A DNA stretch of 42,453 nucleotides from UMGS755 sp045595795 (lineage in GTDB: Bacteria; Bacillota; Clostridia; UBA1381; UBA9506), in contig JAZOBC010000066.1 of the NCBI GenBank assembly GCA_045595795.1, forward strand, positions 1 through 42,453. The letters are read 5' to 3'. The notes beneath the pieces are model-generated. The model was not told the DNA's origin and did not search any database. It saw only the letters and a list, made by a program, of their open reading frames with translations. The stretch's first letter is position 1; each line of letters starts with the position of its first letter. Both the position numbers and the translations under genes were made by a program. Positions 1 to 7,863 of this stretch are shown in pieces.

Positions 1-49
1 TATACCAAAGAGGCGTTTTTCAAATGGAAACCTTCTTCTTGACTTTTTA

Positions 50-1102
50 TCAAATTTTTTCTTGATAGGTAAATGCTTCCCAGGGAATTTTGACCGGCTC
101 TTTTTTTATTAAAATATCATTGATGTGCACCAGCAGGGGAAAGTCTTTGAGGCTTACCTTGCCGATTTCTGCATTTTTCAAAATGGCTCTTGCCACACGC
201 TCGGCAACCACTAAGGATTCTAATGTAACACCGCTTAGCTCCGCTTTTGCTTCGTCAATCGTAAGTCCTCTGCCGAGCAAAATGCCAATAAGCCTGGTTC
301 TGCCGCCGTAAACGGTTACGTATAAATCGCCGATGCCGACTTTTAAATTGTTTAGGCTTAAAGCGTTTTGAAACTCCATCAAACGATACATTTCAACCAA
401 AGCCTGTCCAAACACGGCCGCCTGGGAGTTAAAATGCAGTTCGCTGTCGATGCCGAATGCCTTTTGATTCAGACCGATGGTCAAGGCAATTCCCAGTGCA
501 TAGCCGTTTTTTAAGGCAACGGCACTTTCCACGCCCACCACGTCAGTTGAGATGCTGACGTGATAATAATCTGTCTCCATGATTGCTTTGAGCTTCTTTA
601 GAACCTCTATATCATCGCCACAAAAGGTTACCTGTGTTTGGTCGTGTGCCACCAATTCATAGCTGGTGCAGGGACCGCCAACAGCGTTAAAAGAAAGCTT
701 TTTCCCTAACTTTTTTGCTTTTTCTTTCCATAAATCGGGATAGGTTAAAAGCTTGCCTTCAGGCGTATCCATTAAACCTTTTGTAACCGTTAGAATGGGA
801 ATATCTTCCGGAATTAACGGCAGCACGGTGTCTCCGAACCAGTTTACACCAAAACTGCTGACGCCACCAATAATCATGTCGGCGCCGCAAATGGCACTCT
901 TTACATCTTCGATTTGATAGAATTGAATTCCTAACGGAAAATCCTTTGTAAATTTCGGGTGCCGGTTATTTTGCATACAACCTTTGATAATGTCTCTGTC
1001 TAAAGGTGTTCCCACCAGTCTGACCTCGTGGCCGTTTTCACGCGCGGGGAACGCTAAGGCCGACCCCATCATGCCGGCACCGATAATTGTCACTGTTGAC
1101 AT
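50..1102 (-). CDS. NAD(P)-dependent glycerol-3-phosphate dehydrogenase-like protein
   Basis: Rossmann-fold dehydrogenase of the GpsA superfamily, about 350 aa, which is normal for the family. The N-terminus carries the dinucleotide-binding motif GAGMMGSALA. Mid-protein VTKGL and GGPCTSYELVA correspond to the GpsA substrate-binding region, and ALKNGYALGIAL matches the conserved lysine helix (usually GALKNVIAIAAG). GDLYVTVYGGRTR corresponds to the C-terminal GDL segment. Known family role: reduction of dihydroxyacetone phosphate to sn-glycerol-3-phosphate for phospholipid synthesis. The sequence is divergent at several family signatures, so another phosphorylated polyol substrate is possible. 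The start chosen is the ATG at 1102, seven bases after AGGAGG; an upstream in-frame ATG lacks an RBS. It is transcribed divergently from ymdB. Confidence 0.75.
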   Translation of the reverse strand: MSTVTIIGAGMMGSALAFPARENGHEVRLVGTPLDRDIIKGCMQNNRHPKFTKDFPLGIQFYQIEDVKSAICGADMIIGGVSSFGVNWFGDTVLPLIPEDIPILTVTKGLMDTPEGKLLTYPDLWKEKAKKLGKKLSFNAVGGPCTSYELVAHDQTQVTFCGDDIEVLKKLKAIMETDYYHVSISTDVVGVESAVALKNGYALGIALTIGLNQKAFGIDSELHFNSQAAVFGQALVEMYRLMEFQNALSLNNLKVGIGDLYVTVYGGRTRLIGILLGRGLTIDEAKAELSGVTLESLVVAERVARAILKNAEIGKVSLKDFPLLVHINDILIKKEPVKIPWEAFTYQEKI

Positions 1103-1106
1103 ATGA

Positions 1107-1180
1107 ATCCTCCTGTTTTTGACGTGCGTTATTTTATCTATTATATAACAAAACATTGGATTTATCAAGAACAGGAGGAT
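1107..1180. repeat. 16-bp inverted repeat flanking a promoter
   Basis: Arms at 1107-1122 and 1165-1180 match as reverse complements at 15 of 16 positions and are separated by 42 bp. The left arm contains the ribosome binding site of the leftward dehydrogenase gene. The right arm contains most of the -35 box of its promoter and a second AGGAGG that faces right. The pairing is directly readable; function is unknown. It could be an operator, or a very small invertible promoter segment. Confidence 0.75.
1140..1168 (-). promoter_or_regulatory. Sigma-A promoter of the GpsA-like gene
   Basis: On the minus strand: TTGATA (1168-1163), a 17-bp spacer, then TATAAT (1145-1140). This predicts a start point near 1132 and a 30-base leader before the ATG at 1102. 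The -35 box lies partly inside the right arm of the inverted repeat. Confidence 0.7.
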
Positions 1181-1208
1181 AATGTGAACATAAAATTTAT
1201 AAAATGCC

Positions 1209-1237
1209 TTTTCAAATGGAGAGAACTGTGGTACAAT
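1209..1237 (+). promoter_or_regulatory. Probable promoter of ymdB
   Basis: TTTTCA (1209-1214), a 17-bp spacer and TACAAT (1232-1237), about 30 bases before the ymdB start. The -35 box is weak and the -10 is good. Confidence 0.45.
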
Positions 1238-1268
1238 AAAAATATTAGAAATGAAACGGAGTTAAGAC

Positions 1269-2036
1269 ATGAATATATTAGTGATTGGCGATGTTGTGGG
1301 CGACGCGGGAACAGAAATGTTCTTAGAAAAAATTGATGGCTTAAAAAGGCAGTATGCCATTGATTTTTGCATTGTTAATGCTGAAAATGCCTGTTCCAAT
1401 AACGGCATTTCCCGCCGTAAGGCAGAAATGCTTTTAGAAAATGGTGCAGACGTGCTGACCTTGGGTAACCACGCCTTTCGTCAAAAAGATGCGGAGAGTC
1501 TTTTGGCGCATAACAATCGCATTGTGCGACCGCTGAATTTTCCTGAGGGAACGCCCGGAAAAGGTGTGACGGTTTTAGAAGCCTGTGGTAAAAAAATTGC
1601 TGTTATTAATGCTTTGGGCAGATGTTATATGGATTATATGGATTGCCCCTTCAGGGGGATAGACAGTGTGCTGCAGAATCTGCAGGCAGACCTGATTTTT
1701 GTTGATTTTCATGCAGAAGCAACCAGCGAAAAGATTTCCATGGGTTGGTATTTAGACGGACGTGTTACGGCTGTTTTTGGTACTCACACACATGTGCAGA
1801 CCGCAGACGAGTGGGTACTGCCCAAGGGAACGGGTTATATCACCGATGTAGGCATGACGGGCCCGGCGTTTTCTTGTCTGGGCGTGAAAAAAGAAATCAC
1901 CATAGAGCGTTTTTTAACTTGTCTTCCGCGCCGTTTTGAATTTGCTGAGGGCAAATCACAGCTTTGTGGTGTAGTTTTTTGTGTTTCAAATGAAACAGGC
2001 AAAACTGAAAGCATAGAGAGGATTTTTATCCGATGA
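1269..2036 (+). CDS. ymdB: YmdB-family metallophosphoesterase (2',3'-cyclic nucleotide phosphodiesterase)
   Basis: A 255-aa calcineurin-like phosphoesterase of the TIGR00282/YmdB family. Metal-site residues fall where the Bacillus enzyme has them: D8, E39 and N40 (in NAEN), N67 and H68 (in GNH), then DFHAE, and GTHTHVQTAD for the C-terminal histidines, followed by TDVGMTGP. The Bacillus homologue hydrolyses cyclic nucleotides in the cytoplasm and affects biofilm and motility decisions. In many Firmicutes ymdB follows rny and recA; here no rny is in view, recA lies 2.5 kb downstream, and ymdB instead leads a two-gene unit with the cyclo-ligase, overlapping it by 4 nt. GGAG at 1258-1261 supports the ATG at 1269. 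Confidence 0.92.
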   Translation: MNILVIGDVVGDAGTEMFLEKIDGLKRQYAIDFCIVNAENACSNNGISRRKAEMLLENGADVLTLGNHAFRQKDAESLLAHNNRIVRPLNFPEGTPGKGVTVLEACGKKIAVINALGRCYMDYMDCPFRGIDSVLQNLQADLIFVDFHAEATSEKISMGWYLDGRVTAVFGTHTHVQTADEWVLPKGTGYITDVGMTGPAFSCLGVKKEITIERFLTCLPRRFEFAEGKSQLCGVVFCVSNETGKTESIERIFIR

Positions 2037-2593
2037 ATAAGAAAAATATGCGAAAAGCGTTTATGCAAAAGCGCTCGGCCATCGAGCCGAAGCAGGCAGA
2101 AGAATGGTCACGGCAGATTTGTCAACAGTTGCTATCCTTTGTTGCCGAGGAAAAAGCTTCTACCATTGCTTTTTATGCCGCGTTTCGTCATGAGCCTGAT
2201 TTAAAACAGGCAATTTTAGCCCTGCTTGCTGACGGAAAAACTGTTGCTTTTCCAAAATGCGGTAAAGAGGGCGCTATGACTATACATGCCATAACACGGT
2301 GGGAACAGCTTGAAACGGGAAAATTCGGCATCTTAGAGCCGCCGGAGAGAATTACAGTATCACCAACAGACTTTGATGTGGTGGTCGTGCCGGGTTGTGC
2401 CTTTGGCAGAGATATGTCCCGCCTTGGCTATGGTGGTGGGTACTATGACCGTTATTTGCCCCAGTGTACCAAAGCAAAACGTGTGGGGATCTGCTTTGAT
2501 GCATGCCTGACAGACAGTGTGCCGTCAGAATCTTTTGATTGTAAGATGGATTTTGTGATTACAGAAAATGGGACTTTGAAAGCTTATGAATAA
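2033..2593 (+). CDS. ygfA: 5-formyltetrahydrofolate cyclo-ligase
   Basis: A 186-aa ATP-dependent enzyme that converts 5-formyl-THF to 5,10-methenyl-THF and so recycles an inhibitory folate. FYAAFRHEPD near residue 45 and the diagnostic VPGCAFGRDMSRLGYGGGYY segment at about 120-140 match the family, including the glycine-rich GYGGGYYDRYL signature. The C-terminus MDFVITENG is also typical. Length is normal. The ATG overlaps the ymdB stop (ATGA), suggesting translational coupling. No convincing terminator follows, but a strong promoter for the next gene begins 25 bases after the stop. Confidence 0.92.
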   Translation: MNKKNMRKAFMQKRSAIEPKQAEEWSRQICQQLLSFVAEEKASTIAFYAAFRHEPDLKQAILALLADGKTVAFPKCGKEGAMTIHAITRWEQLETGKFGILEPPERITVSPTDFDVVVVPGCAFGRDMSRLGYGGGYYDRYLPQCTKAKRVGICFDACLTDSVPSESFDCKMDFVITENGTLKAYE

Positions 2594-2617
2594 TCTGTAA
2601 AAAAGTTTTTTGTCAAG

Positions 2618-2646
2618 TTGAAAAGTGGAGAATTTTGTGATATACT
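2618..2646 (+). promoter_or_regulatory. Extended -10 sigma-A promoter upstream of the DUF6106-type gene
   Basis: TTGAAA (2618-2623), a 17-bp spacer and TATACT (2641-2646), preceded by a TGn extended -10 (2638-2640). The layout and several spacer bases resemble the rpmE promoter at 11195-11223. Confidence 0.7.
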
Positions 2647-2706
2647 TAACGTAGGAACATTTTACATTGTAGAAATTACATAAAAAGAGTAGAAATGAGG
2701 ATGGAA

Positions 2707-3264
2707 ATGGACGTTTTTCTGGAATATTTAATGCGTAAAAGAGCATCGGGTCTTGATAAACTCAAGGAGCTCGGCTTGGTGATTGCCGGTATTTTGCTTT
2801 GTATTGCCATTTTGCTTTTTATGCCGCTTGTCCGGTTTTTGGCAGCTTATGTGCCGTTAGCGATTGCAGCCGTAGTGTATGGCGTTGTGATTTTGTCTCG
2901 TAACTTTAATCTGGAATATGAATATATATTTACAAATGGCGACTTAGATATTGATATCGTTAAAGCTCAGAAGACAAGAAAACGCATGACCAGTATTAGA
3001 TGTAAAAACATTGAACTGATGGCGTCAGATAGTAATATGGTCTATAAGCGTGATTTTGAGGGAGATAATTTTTCTAAAGAGTTTGATGCGGTTTTTGACG
3101 TGCGTCAAGGTGGTATTTATCATGTGATTTATACCTTTGACGGTGAACGTATGCTTCTTTCTTTCCAACCGCCGGTCAAGCTTTTGGCGGCGATGAAAAA
3201 AATGAATCCTCGCTGCGTGTTTGTGGACGCAGAGGATGCAGCAGCTGCAGAAGCCGCAGAATAA
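2707..3264 (+). CDS. DUF6106-type membrane protein of unknown function
   Basis: About 185 aa. A short basic N-terminus (YLMRKR) is followed by two hydrophobic helices at about residues 24-45 and 48-66. A soluble domain then begins LEYEYIFTNGDLDID, rich in beta-forming residues and ending in an Ala/Glu-rich tail. The layout matches the small two-helix DUF6106 family of Clostridia, whose function is not established. I chose the third in-frame ATG at 2707 because GAGG at 2697-2700 is correctly spaced for it; ATGs at 2695 and 2701 would put the RBS inside the gene. It has its own strong promoter and lies 30 nt upstream of cinA, so it may be cotranscribed with cinA and recA. Confidence 0.7.
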   Translation: MDVFLEYLMRKRASGLDKLKELGLVIAGILLCIAILLFMPLVRFLAAYVPLAIAAVVYGVVILSRNFNLEYEYIFTNGDLDIDIVKAQKTRKRMTSIRCKNIELMASDSNMVYKRDFEGDNFSKEFDAVFDVRQGGIYHVIYTFDGERMLLSFQPPVKLLAAMKKMNPRCVFVDAEDAAAAEAAE

Positions 3265-3294
3265 AACGTGAAAGCCAAGTAAAAGGATGATGGT

Positions 3295-4518
3295 ATGAAA
3301 GCAGAAATAATTGCTGTGGGCACAGAAATTTTAGTTGGCGACATTGTGAATACCAATGCACAGTTTTTGTCAAGCCGTTTATTTGCGCTGGGTGTTGACA
3401 TGTATTATCAAACTGTGGCGGGCGATAATCCAGAACGCTTAAAAGAGGCCATTCGCTTGGCGTTTTCCCGGGCAGATATGGTGATTTTTTCCGGTGGCTT
3501 AGGGCCCACGGAGGATGATTTAACAAAAGAAACAGTGGCGGAGTATTTTCATGTTCCGCTGCTTTTTCATAGAGACATTGCTGAGGGAATTGAACGGTAT
3601 TTGGGCGGTAAATGTCCTGTGAGCAATCAAAAACAGGCATATATTCCCCAGGGTGCTCTGGTGCTCCAAAATGACAACGGAACGGCTCCGGGCATTATTT
3701 TAGAGCAAGAGGGAAAAACGGCGATTCTGCTGCCGGGACCACCCAAAGAGCTGATTCCCATGTTTCGCGTTCAGGTTGAGCCTTATCTTCGCTCGAAGTC
3801 CGGCTTTGTGATGGCGGAAAAAACCCTACGGTTGTTTGGTATTGGAGAGGCTAAGGTAGGAGAGGTTGTGTCTGACTTAATGGCAGGTGCTAACCCTACA
3901 GTTGCGCCTTATGCCAAAGATAATGAGGTGACGCTGCGGATTGCTGCCAAAGCGGAAAGTGAAGCTGAGGCGCAGCAGATGATTCAAAGCATGCAACAGG
4001 AAATTGAAGCGCGTTTGGGCGATTATGTCTATGGCTATGATGAGCAGGACATGAAACAAACTGTGGGACAGTTACTGATTCAAAAAGGTTTGATGATTGC
4101 TTGTGCTGAATCTTGTACTGCAGGAAGACTGACAGCAGCATTGGGTGATGTTTCGGGTATTTCGTCTGTGCTCTCAGAGAGCATCGTGACCTATTCCAAT
4201 GAGGCGAAGATGAAATATTTAGGCGTTTCTGCCGAAATTTTAGAACAGTATGGAGCCGTCAGCCATGAAACTGCTGAAGCAATGGCGCGTGGCATTTGTC
4301 AGAGAACCGGAGCTGATATTGGTGTTTCCGTGACGGGAATTGCCGGTCCTGATGGAGGCACTCCGGAAAAACCGGTGGGACTTGTGTATGTCGGCGTTTG
4401 TTATTTGGGCGAGGTGACGGTGCTAAAACTCAATCTGCACGGCAATCGTGACAGAGTCAGAAACGGTGCCGTGATGCACGCATTAAATGCTGTGAGAAAG
4501 CGAGTTCTCGGCATCTGA
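3295..4518 (+). CDS. cinA: CinA family protein (competence/damage-inducible protein A with C-terminal NMN deamidase-like domain)
   Basis: 407 aa with the two usual domains. The N-terminal MoCF-like domain (about 1-170) has AVGTEIL, NTNAQFLSSRL, SGGLGPTEDDLT and LPGPPKEL. The C-terminal CinA/PncC domain (about 250-405) has CAESCTAG, SVVL-like SVLSESIVTYSN, GAVSHETA and TGIAGPDGGTPEKPVG. PncC domains deamidate nicotinamide mononucleotide; the N-terminal domain relates to ADP-ribose pyrophosphatase activity in some CinA proteins. Placement 45 nt upstream of recA is the classical Gram-positive arrangement. AAAGGATG precedes the ATG. No truncation. Confidence 0.93.
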   Translation: MKAEIIAVGTEILVGDIVNTNAQFLSSRLFALGVDMYYQTVAGDNPERLKEAIRLAFSRADMVIFSGGLGPTEDDLTKETVAEYFHVPLLFHRDIAEGIERYLGGKCPVSNQKQAYIPQGALVLQNDNGTAPGIILEQEGKTAILLPGPPKELIPMFRVQVEPYLRSKSGFVMAEKTLRLFGIGEAKVGEVVSDLMAGANPTVAPYAKDNEVTLRIAAKAESEAEAQQMIQSMQQEIEARLGDYVYGYDEQDMKQTVGQLLIQKGLMIACAESCTAGRLTAALGDVSGISSVLSESIVTYSNEAKMKYLGVSAEILEQYGAVSHETAEAMARGICQRTGADIGVSVTGIAGPDGGTPEKPVGLVYVGVCYLGEVTVLKLNLHGNRDRVRNGAVMHALNAVRKRVLGI

Positions 4519-4563
4519 CGAGATTTTTAAAATAATGAAATTTATAAAAGTGAGGAATATAAC

Positions 4564-5646
4564 ATGAATGATAAAAGACCGCCGGTATCGGACAAAAAAA
4601 TCCTTTCACCGGTCACAAAAAGAACGGGTCAGGATGAACGTTTAGAAGCTTTGGATATGGCCATGAAGCAGATTGAAAAGGCATACGGCAAAGGTGCTGT
4701 CATGCGTCTTGGCAGTGAAACAAAACTTAGCGTGGAATCCATTTCAACCGGTGCACTGAGTTTAGACTTAGCACTTGGTATTGGTGGACTTCCTAAGGGC
4801 AGAATCGTGGAAATCTACGGTCCTGAATCCTCCGGTAAAACCACGGTGGCACTCCATTGCGTTGCAGAGGCTCAAAAACTGGGCGGCAACGTGGCATTTA
4901 TTGATGCCGAGCATGCTTTAGACCCCATTTATGCAGAACATTTAGGCGTGAATGTGGCAGATTTGTTGGTGGCACAGCCGGATACTGGTGAACAAGCACT
5001 CGAAATTGCTGAAATGTTGACACGCAGCGGTGCCATTGACCTATTGGTTGTTGACTCTGTGGCGGCACTTGTGCCTAAGGCAGAAATCGAGGGTGAAATG
5101 GGCGATTCTCACGTGGGTCTTCATGCCCGTTTAATGAGCCAGGCTCTGCGTAAACTTGCCGGTGTGATCAGCAAGTCTAACACCATTGCTATTTTTATCA
5201 ATCAGTTGCGTGAAAAGGTGGGCGTCATTTACGGTAATCCCGAGGTGACCACCGGTGGTCGTGCGCTTAAGTTCTATGCCTCTGTTCGCATGGAAATCAG
5301 AAAGCAGGACTTTATTAAAAAAGGTACTGAAAACATTGGTGTCCGCACGAAAGCTAAGGTCGTGAAGAACAAAGTGGCTCCGCCCTTCCGTGAAGCAGAA
5401 TTTGACATTATGTATGGCGAGGGTATTTCGAAGGTTGGCTGCGTTTTAGATGTGGCAGCTGATTTAGATATTGTACAAAAAAGCGGTGCTTGGTATAACT
5501 ATGGTGATCTGCGCATTGGTCAGGGTCGCGAAAATGCCAAAGTTTATTTAACTGAAAATTCGGCACTTTTGGAGGAAATTGAACAAAAGGTGCGTGATAA
5601 GGTTTTTGCAAAAACAGCACCTTCTGATGCAGAAGCAGGAGAATAA
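4564..5646 (+). CDS. recA: Recombinase RecA
   Basis: 360-aa strand-exchange ATPase that forms filaments on single-stranded DNA and triggers repair and SOS cleavage. Walker A is GPESSGKT at residues 86-93. The segment LLVVDSVAAL is Walker B, and NQLREKVGV with GNPEVTTGGRALKFYAS covers the L2 and adjacent core. The N-terminal extension before DERLEALDMAM is about 20 residues longer than in Bacillus RecA. GAGG sits about eight bases before the ATG. I see no Firmicutes LexA box in the 45-bp gap after cinA, so expression may come from further upstream. The 3' end supplies the RBS for the next gene. Confidence 0.97.
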   Translation: MNDKRPPVSDKKILSPVTKRTGQDERLEALDMAMKQIEKAYGKGAVMRLGSETKLSVESISTGALSLDLALGIGGLPKGRIVEIYGPESSGKTTVALHCVAEAQKLGGNVAFIDAEHALDPIYAEHLGVNVADLLVAQPDTGEQALEIAEMLTRSGAIDLLVVDSVAALVPKAEIEGEMGDSHVGLHARLMSQALRKLAGVISKSNTIAIFINQLREKVGVIYGNPEVTTGGRALKFYASVRMEIRKQDFIKKGTENIGVRTKAKVVKNKVAPPFREAEFDIMYGEGISKVGCVLDVAADLDIVQKSGAWYNYGDLRIGQGRENAKVYLTENSALLEEIEQKVRDKVFAKTAPSDAEAGE

Positions 5647-5648
5647 GC

Positions 5649-6935
5649 ATGAGAACTTTGATTGACCATGGGCTTGTCATGACCATGGATGCCGGTAAAA
5701 TCTATCGGGATGGCTGTGTGCTCGTTGAAGATTCAATGATTTCTTATGTAGGTGATCGTTCCGGACTTACGGTGTCATACGACAGCGTCATTGATGCAAA
5801 GGGCGGCTTGGTCATGCCCGGTCTTGTGAATGCTCACACTCATAGTCCCATGACCTTGTTCAGAGGCTGCGGCAATGGTTTGGCATTGGATGAATGGTTA
5901 AACGACCATATTTTTCCGTTAGAAGACCGGTTAGATGATGAGGCTGTATATTACGGAACGCTGCTCGGTTGTGCCGAAATGATTCGAAGCGGCACTACTG
6001 CTTTTGCCGATATGTATTTTTTCAGTGAAAGCTCGGTCAGGGCAATTTTAGAATCCGGCATGAAAGCCAATGTTTCGCGTTGCATAAATGGTATGAGCCA
6101 GGATTATAAAAAAAGTTTGGCAGAGGCGAGAGCGTTGTTTTCTGCCTATCATATGGCAAATGACGGCGCATTGCGGATTGAGCACGCAGCTCACGCGGTC
6201 TATATCTGCAGCCGTGAGGTGCTTCGCAAGGTTGCAGAGGCAGCAAAAGAGGATGGAACGGGTGTTCATATTCACTTGAGTGAAACGATGAAAGAAAATC
6301 GTGATTGTTATAGAAAATACGGAAAATCTCCGACAGAAATTATGCGTGATATGGGTATTTTTGATGTGCGCACGATAGCGGCACATGGTGTCTATCTCAG
6401 CGAAAATGATATGGATATTTTGCACGCTTATGATGTCAGCATTGCCCATAACCCAACCAGTAACTTAAAGCTTGCCAGCGGTGTTGCAAACATCAAGGAA
6501 GCAATGGAAAAGCAAGTCAATGTTGCCTTAGGAACAGACGGGGCAGCCAGCAACAACGCTTTGGATGTTTTTGCGGAAATGAAATTGGCGGCACTCTTGC
6601 ATAAAGGCATGCGGCTTGATCCAAAACTGATTCCGGCGCAAACTGCTTTGGAAATGGCAACGGTGAACGGTGCTAAAGCCTTGGGACGCGAGCAGGAAAC
6701 AGGCAAACTGCGAGCCGGTTACAAAGCTGATCTTATTGTGCTTGATGCGGAGGCGCCGGCACTGAATCCGGTTCACGATCCTGCATCTATTGCAGTCTAT
6801 AGCGGTTGTGGGGGACATGTAGTGACCACTGTGATTAACGGAACTGTTGTGATGAAAGATAGAGAAATGTTAACGCTGGATATGGAAAAGATTAAACATG
6901 GAGTTGTAAAAGCAACACAGCGGATGGGCTTGTAA
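5649..6935 (+). CDS. mtaD: S-adenosylhomocysteine / 5'-methylthioadenosine deaminase-type amidohydrolase
   Basis: 428-aa metal-dependent amidohydrolase, close in length to MtaD/SAH deaminases. The metal ligand motif HTH is in GLVNAHTHSPMTLFRG; further ligands are in HIHLSET, AAHGVYL and LGTDGAASNN. The family deaminates SAH, MTA or adenosine-type nucleosides to inosine derivatives as part of methyl-cycle salvage; exact substrate cannot be read from sequence. The ATG lies 2 nt after the recA stop, and its RBS (CAGGAG at 5636-5641) is inside the recA 3' end, so the two are likely translated from one transcript. A cytosine/guanine deaminase-like activity is a less likely alternative. Confidence 0.85.
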   Translation: MRTLIDHGLVMTMDAGKIYRDGCVLVEDSMISYVGDRSGLTVSYDSVIDAKGGLVMPGLVNAHTHSPMTLFRGCGNGLALDEWLNDHIFPLEDRLDDEAVYYGTLLGCAEMIRSGTTAFADMYFFSESSVRAILESGMKANVSRCINGMSQDYKKSLAEARALFSAYHMANDGALRIEHAAHAVYICSREVLRKVAEAAKEDGTGVHIHLSETMKENRDCYRKYGKSPTEIMRDMGIFDVRTIAAHGVYLSENDMDILHAYDVSIAHNPTSNLKLASGVANIKEAMEKQVNVALGTDGAASNNALDVFAEMKLAALLHKGMRLDPKLIPAQTALEMATVNGAKALGREQETGKLRAGYKADLIVLDAEAPALNPVHDPASIAVYSGCGGHVVTTVINGTVVMKDREMLTLDMEKIKHGVVKATQRMGL

Positions 6936-6963
6936 AGGCGTAGTCGGGGGGAATTAGCAAAAG

Positions 6964-7863
6964 ATGAAGTATGCAGTGATTGATATGGGGTCTAACACCA
7001 TTAGACTTTGTATTTATGAAATAAAAGAAGGCGCACTTGACCAGATTTTAAACCGTCGCAAAATGGCTCTTTTGGGTTCTAAGACCCAAAATGGAGCCTT
7101 AACGGAGGAGGGAATCGGTGCAGCGTGTGATGCTTTATGTGAGCTGCAGGCCGTATCCCAAGACTATCAGGTCGAGGCGCTTTTTGTGTTTGCCACAGCA
7201 GCAATTCGTAACATTTCTAACACGGAATCGGTTGTTTCAGAAATTTTTCAAAGAACCGGTATCTCGGTTGATGTATTGAGCGGTGAGGAAGAAGCTTTTT
7301 TAACTTTTTTAGGGGCTGCACAGGCACAGTCTATTGTTGACGGTGTCATTGCTGATATTGGCGGTGGCAGCACAGAGCTTGTCCTTATAAAAAACGGTAG
7401 ACCTGTGCAGACGGCAAGTTTTCCAATTGGTTCACTCACTGCCTTTGTTCGCTTTGTAAAAAAACGTCCCGCCGGACGGGAACAAATCATGGCGATTCGT
7501 TCCTATGTGCGACAGTTGATTGCGTCAGAATTTTCTCAGGATATTACGGCAGAGGTGCTTTACGGCATTGGCGGAGCAACCCGTGCCGCTCATGAGCTTG
7601 AAAAGGTGTTATACCCATCATCAGGTGGTGCTATTCCTGTGTTGGATATGCTGCTTTATCGTTTGCTTGACGATGAACGTTTGGCAGAGGAAAGTATTTT
7701 AAAGGCGAGTCCAGAGCGGTTGGATACAGCCCTTCCTGGGGTCGCAATTCTATGTGAAACGGCAGAATTTTTTGGATGCAAGCATCTGGATGTCTGCAAG
7801 GCGGGGGTTCGGGAAGGATATATCAGAAAACAATTGGGCATGCTTGGAAATGAGGGAGCATAA
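6964..7863 (+). CDS. Ppx/GppA phosphatase-family protein (single-domain form)
   Basis: 299 aa containing only the two-lobed ASKHA ATPase fold of the exopolyphosphatase / pppGpp phosphohydrolase family. IDMGSNTIRLCIYEI is the first phosphate-binding motif; TAAIRN, LSGEEEAFLTFLGA and DIGGGSTELVLI follow the family order. The C-terminal HD-like domain of long Ppx proteins is absent, as in many short family members. It may hydrolyse polyphosphate or the 5' phosphate of pppGpp; the sequence does not decide. RBS is weak (GGGGG about 12 bases upstream). Its stop abuts the mtaB ATG with no gap. Confidence 0.82.
   Translation: MKYAVIDMGSNTIRLCIYEIKEGALDQILNRRKMALLGSKTQNGALTEEGIGAACDALCELQAVSQDYQVEALFVFATAAIRNISNTESVVSEIFQRTGISVDVLSGEEEAFLTFLGAAQAQSIVDGVIADIGGGSTELVLIKNGRPVQTASFPIGSLTAFVRFVKKRPAGREQIMAIRSYVRQLIASEFSQDITAEVLYGIGGATRAAHELEKVLYPSSGGAIPVLDMLLYRLLDDERLAEESILKASPERLDTALPGVAILCETAEFFGCKHLDVCKAGVREGYIRKQLGMLGNEGA

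Noticed and set aside
1103..1336. Open frame between the GpsA-like gene and ymdB
   Set aside because: Spans the promoters, overlaps ymdB out of frame and has no family match; GTG at 1184 after AGGAGG is noted but gives no plausible protein.
3176..3640. 154-residue minus-strand open frame over the start of cinA
   Set aside because: Opposes well-supported coding sequence and lacks any motif or RBS.
4519..4563. LexA/SOS box upstream of recA
   Set aside because: No GAAC-N4-GTTC-type palindrome in the cinA-recA gap.
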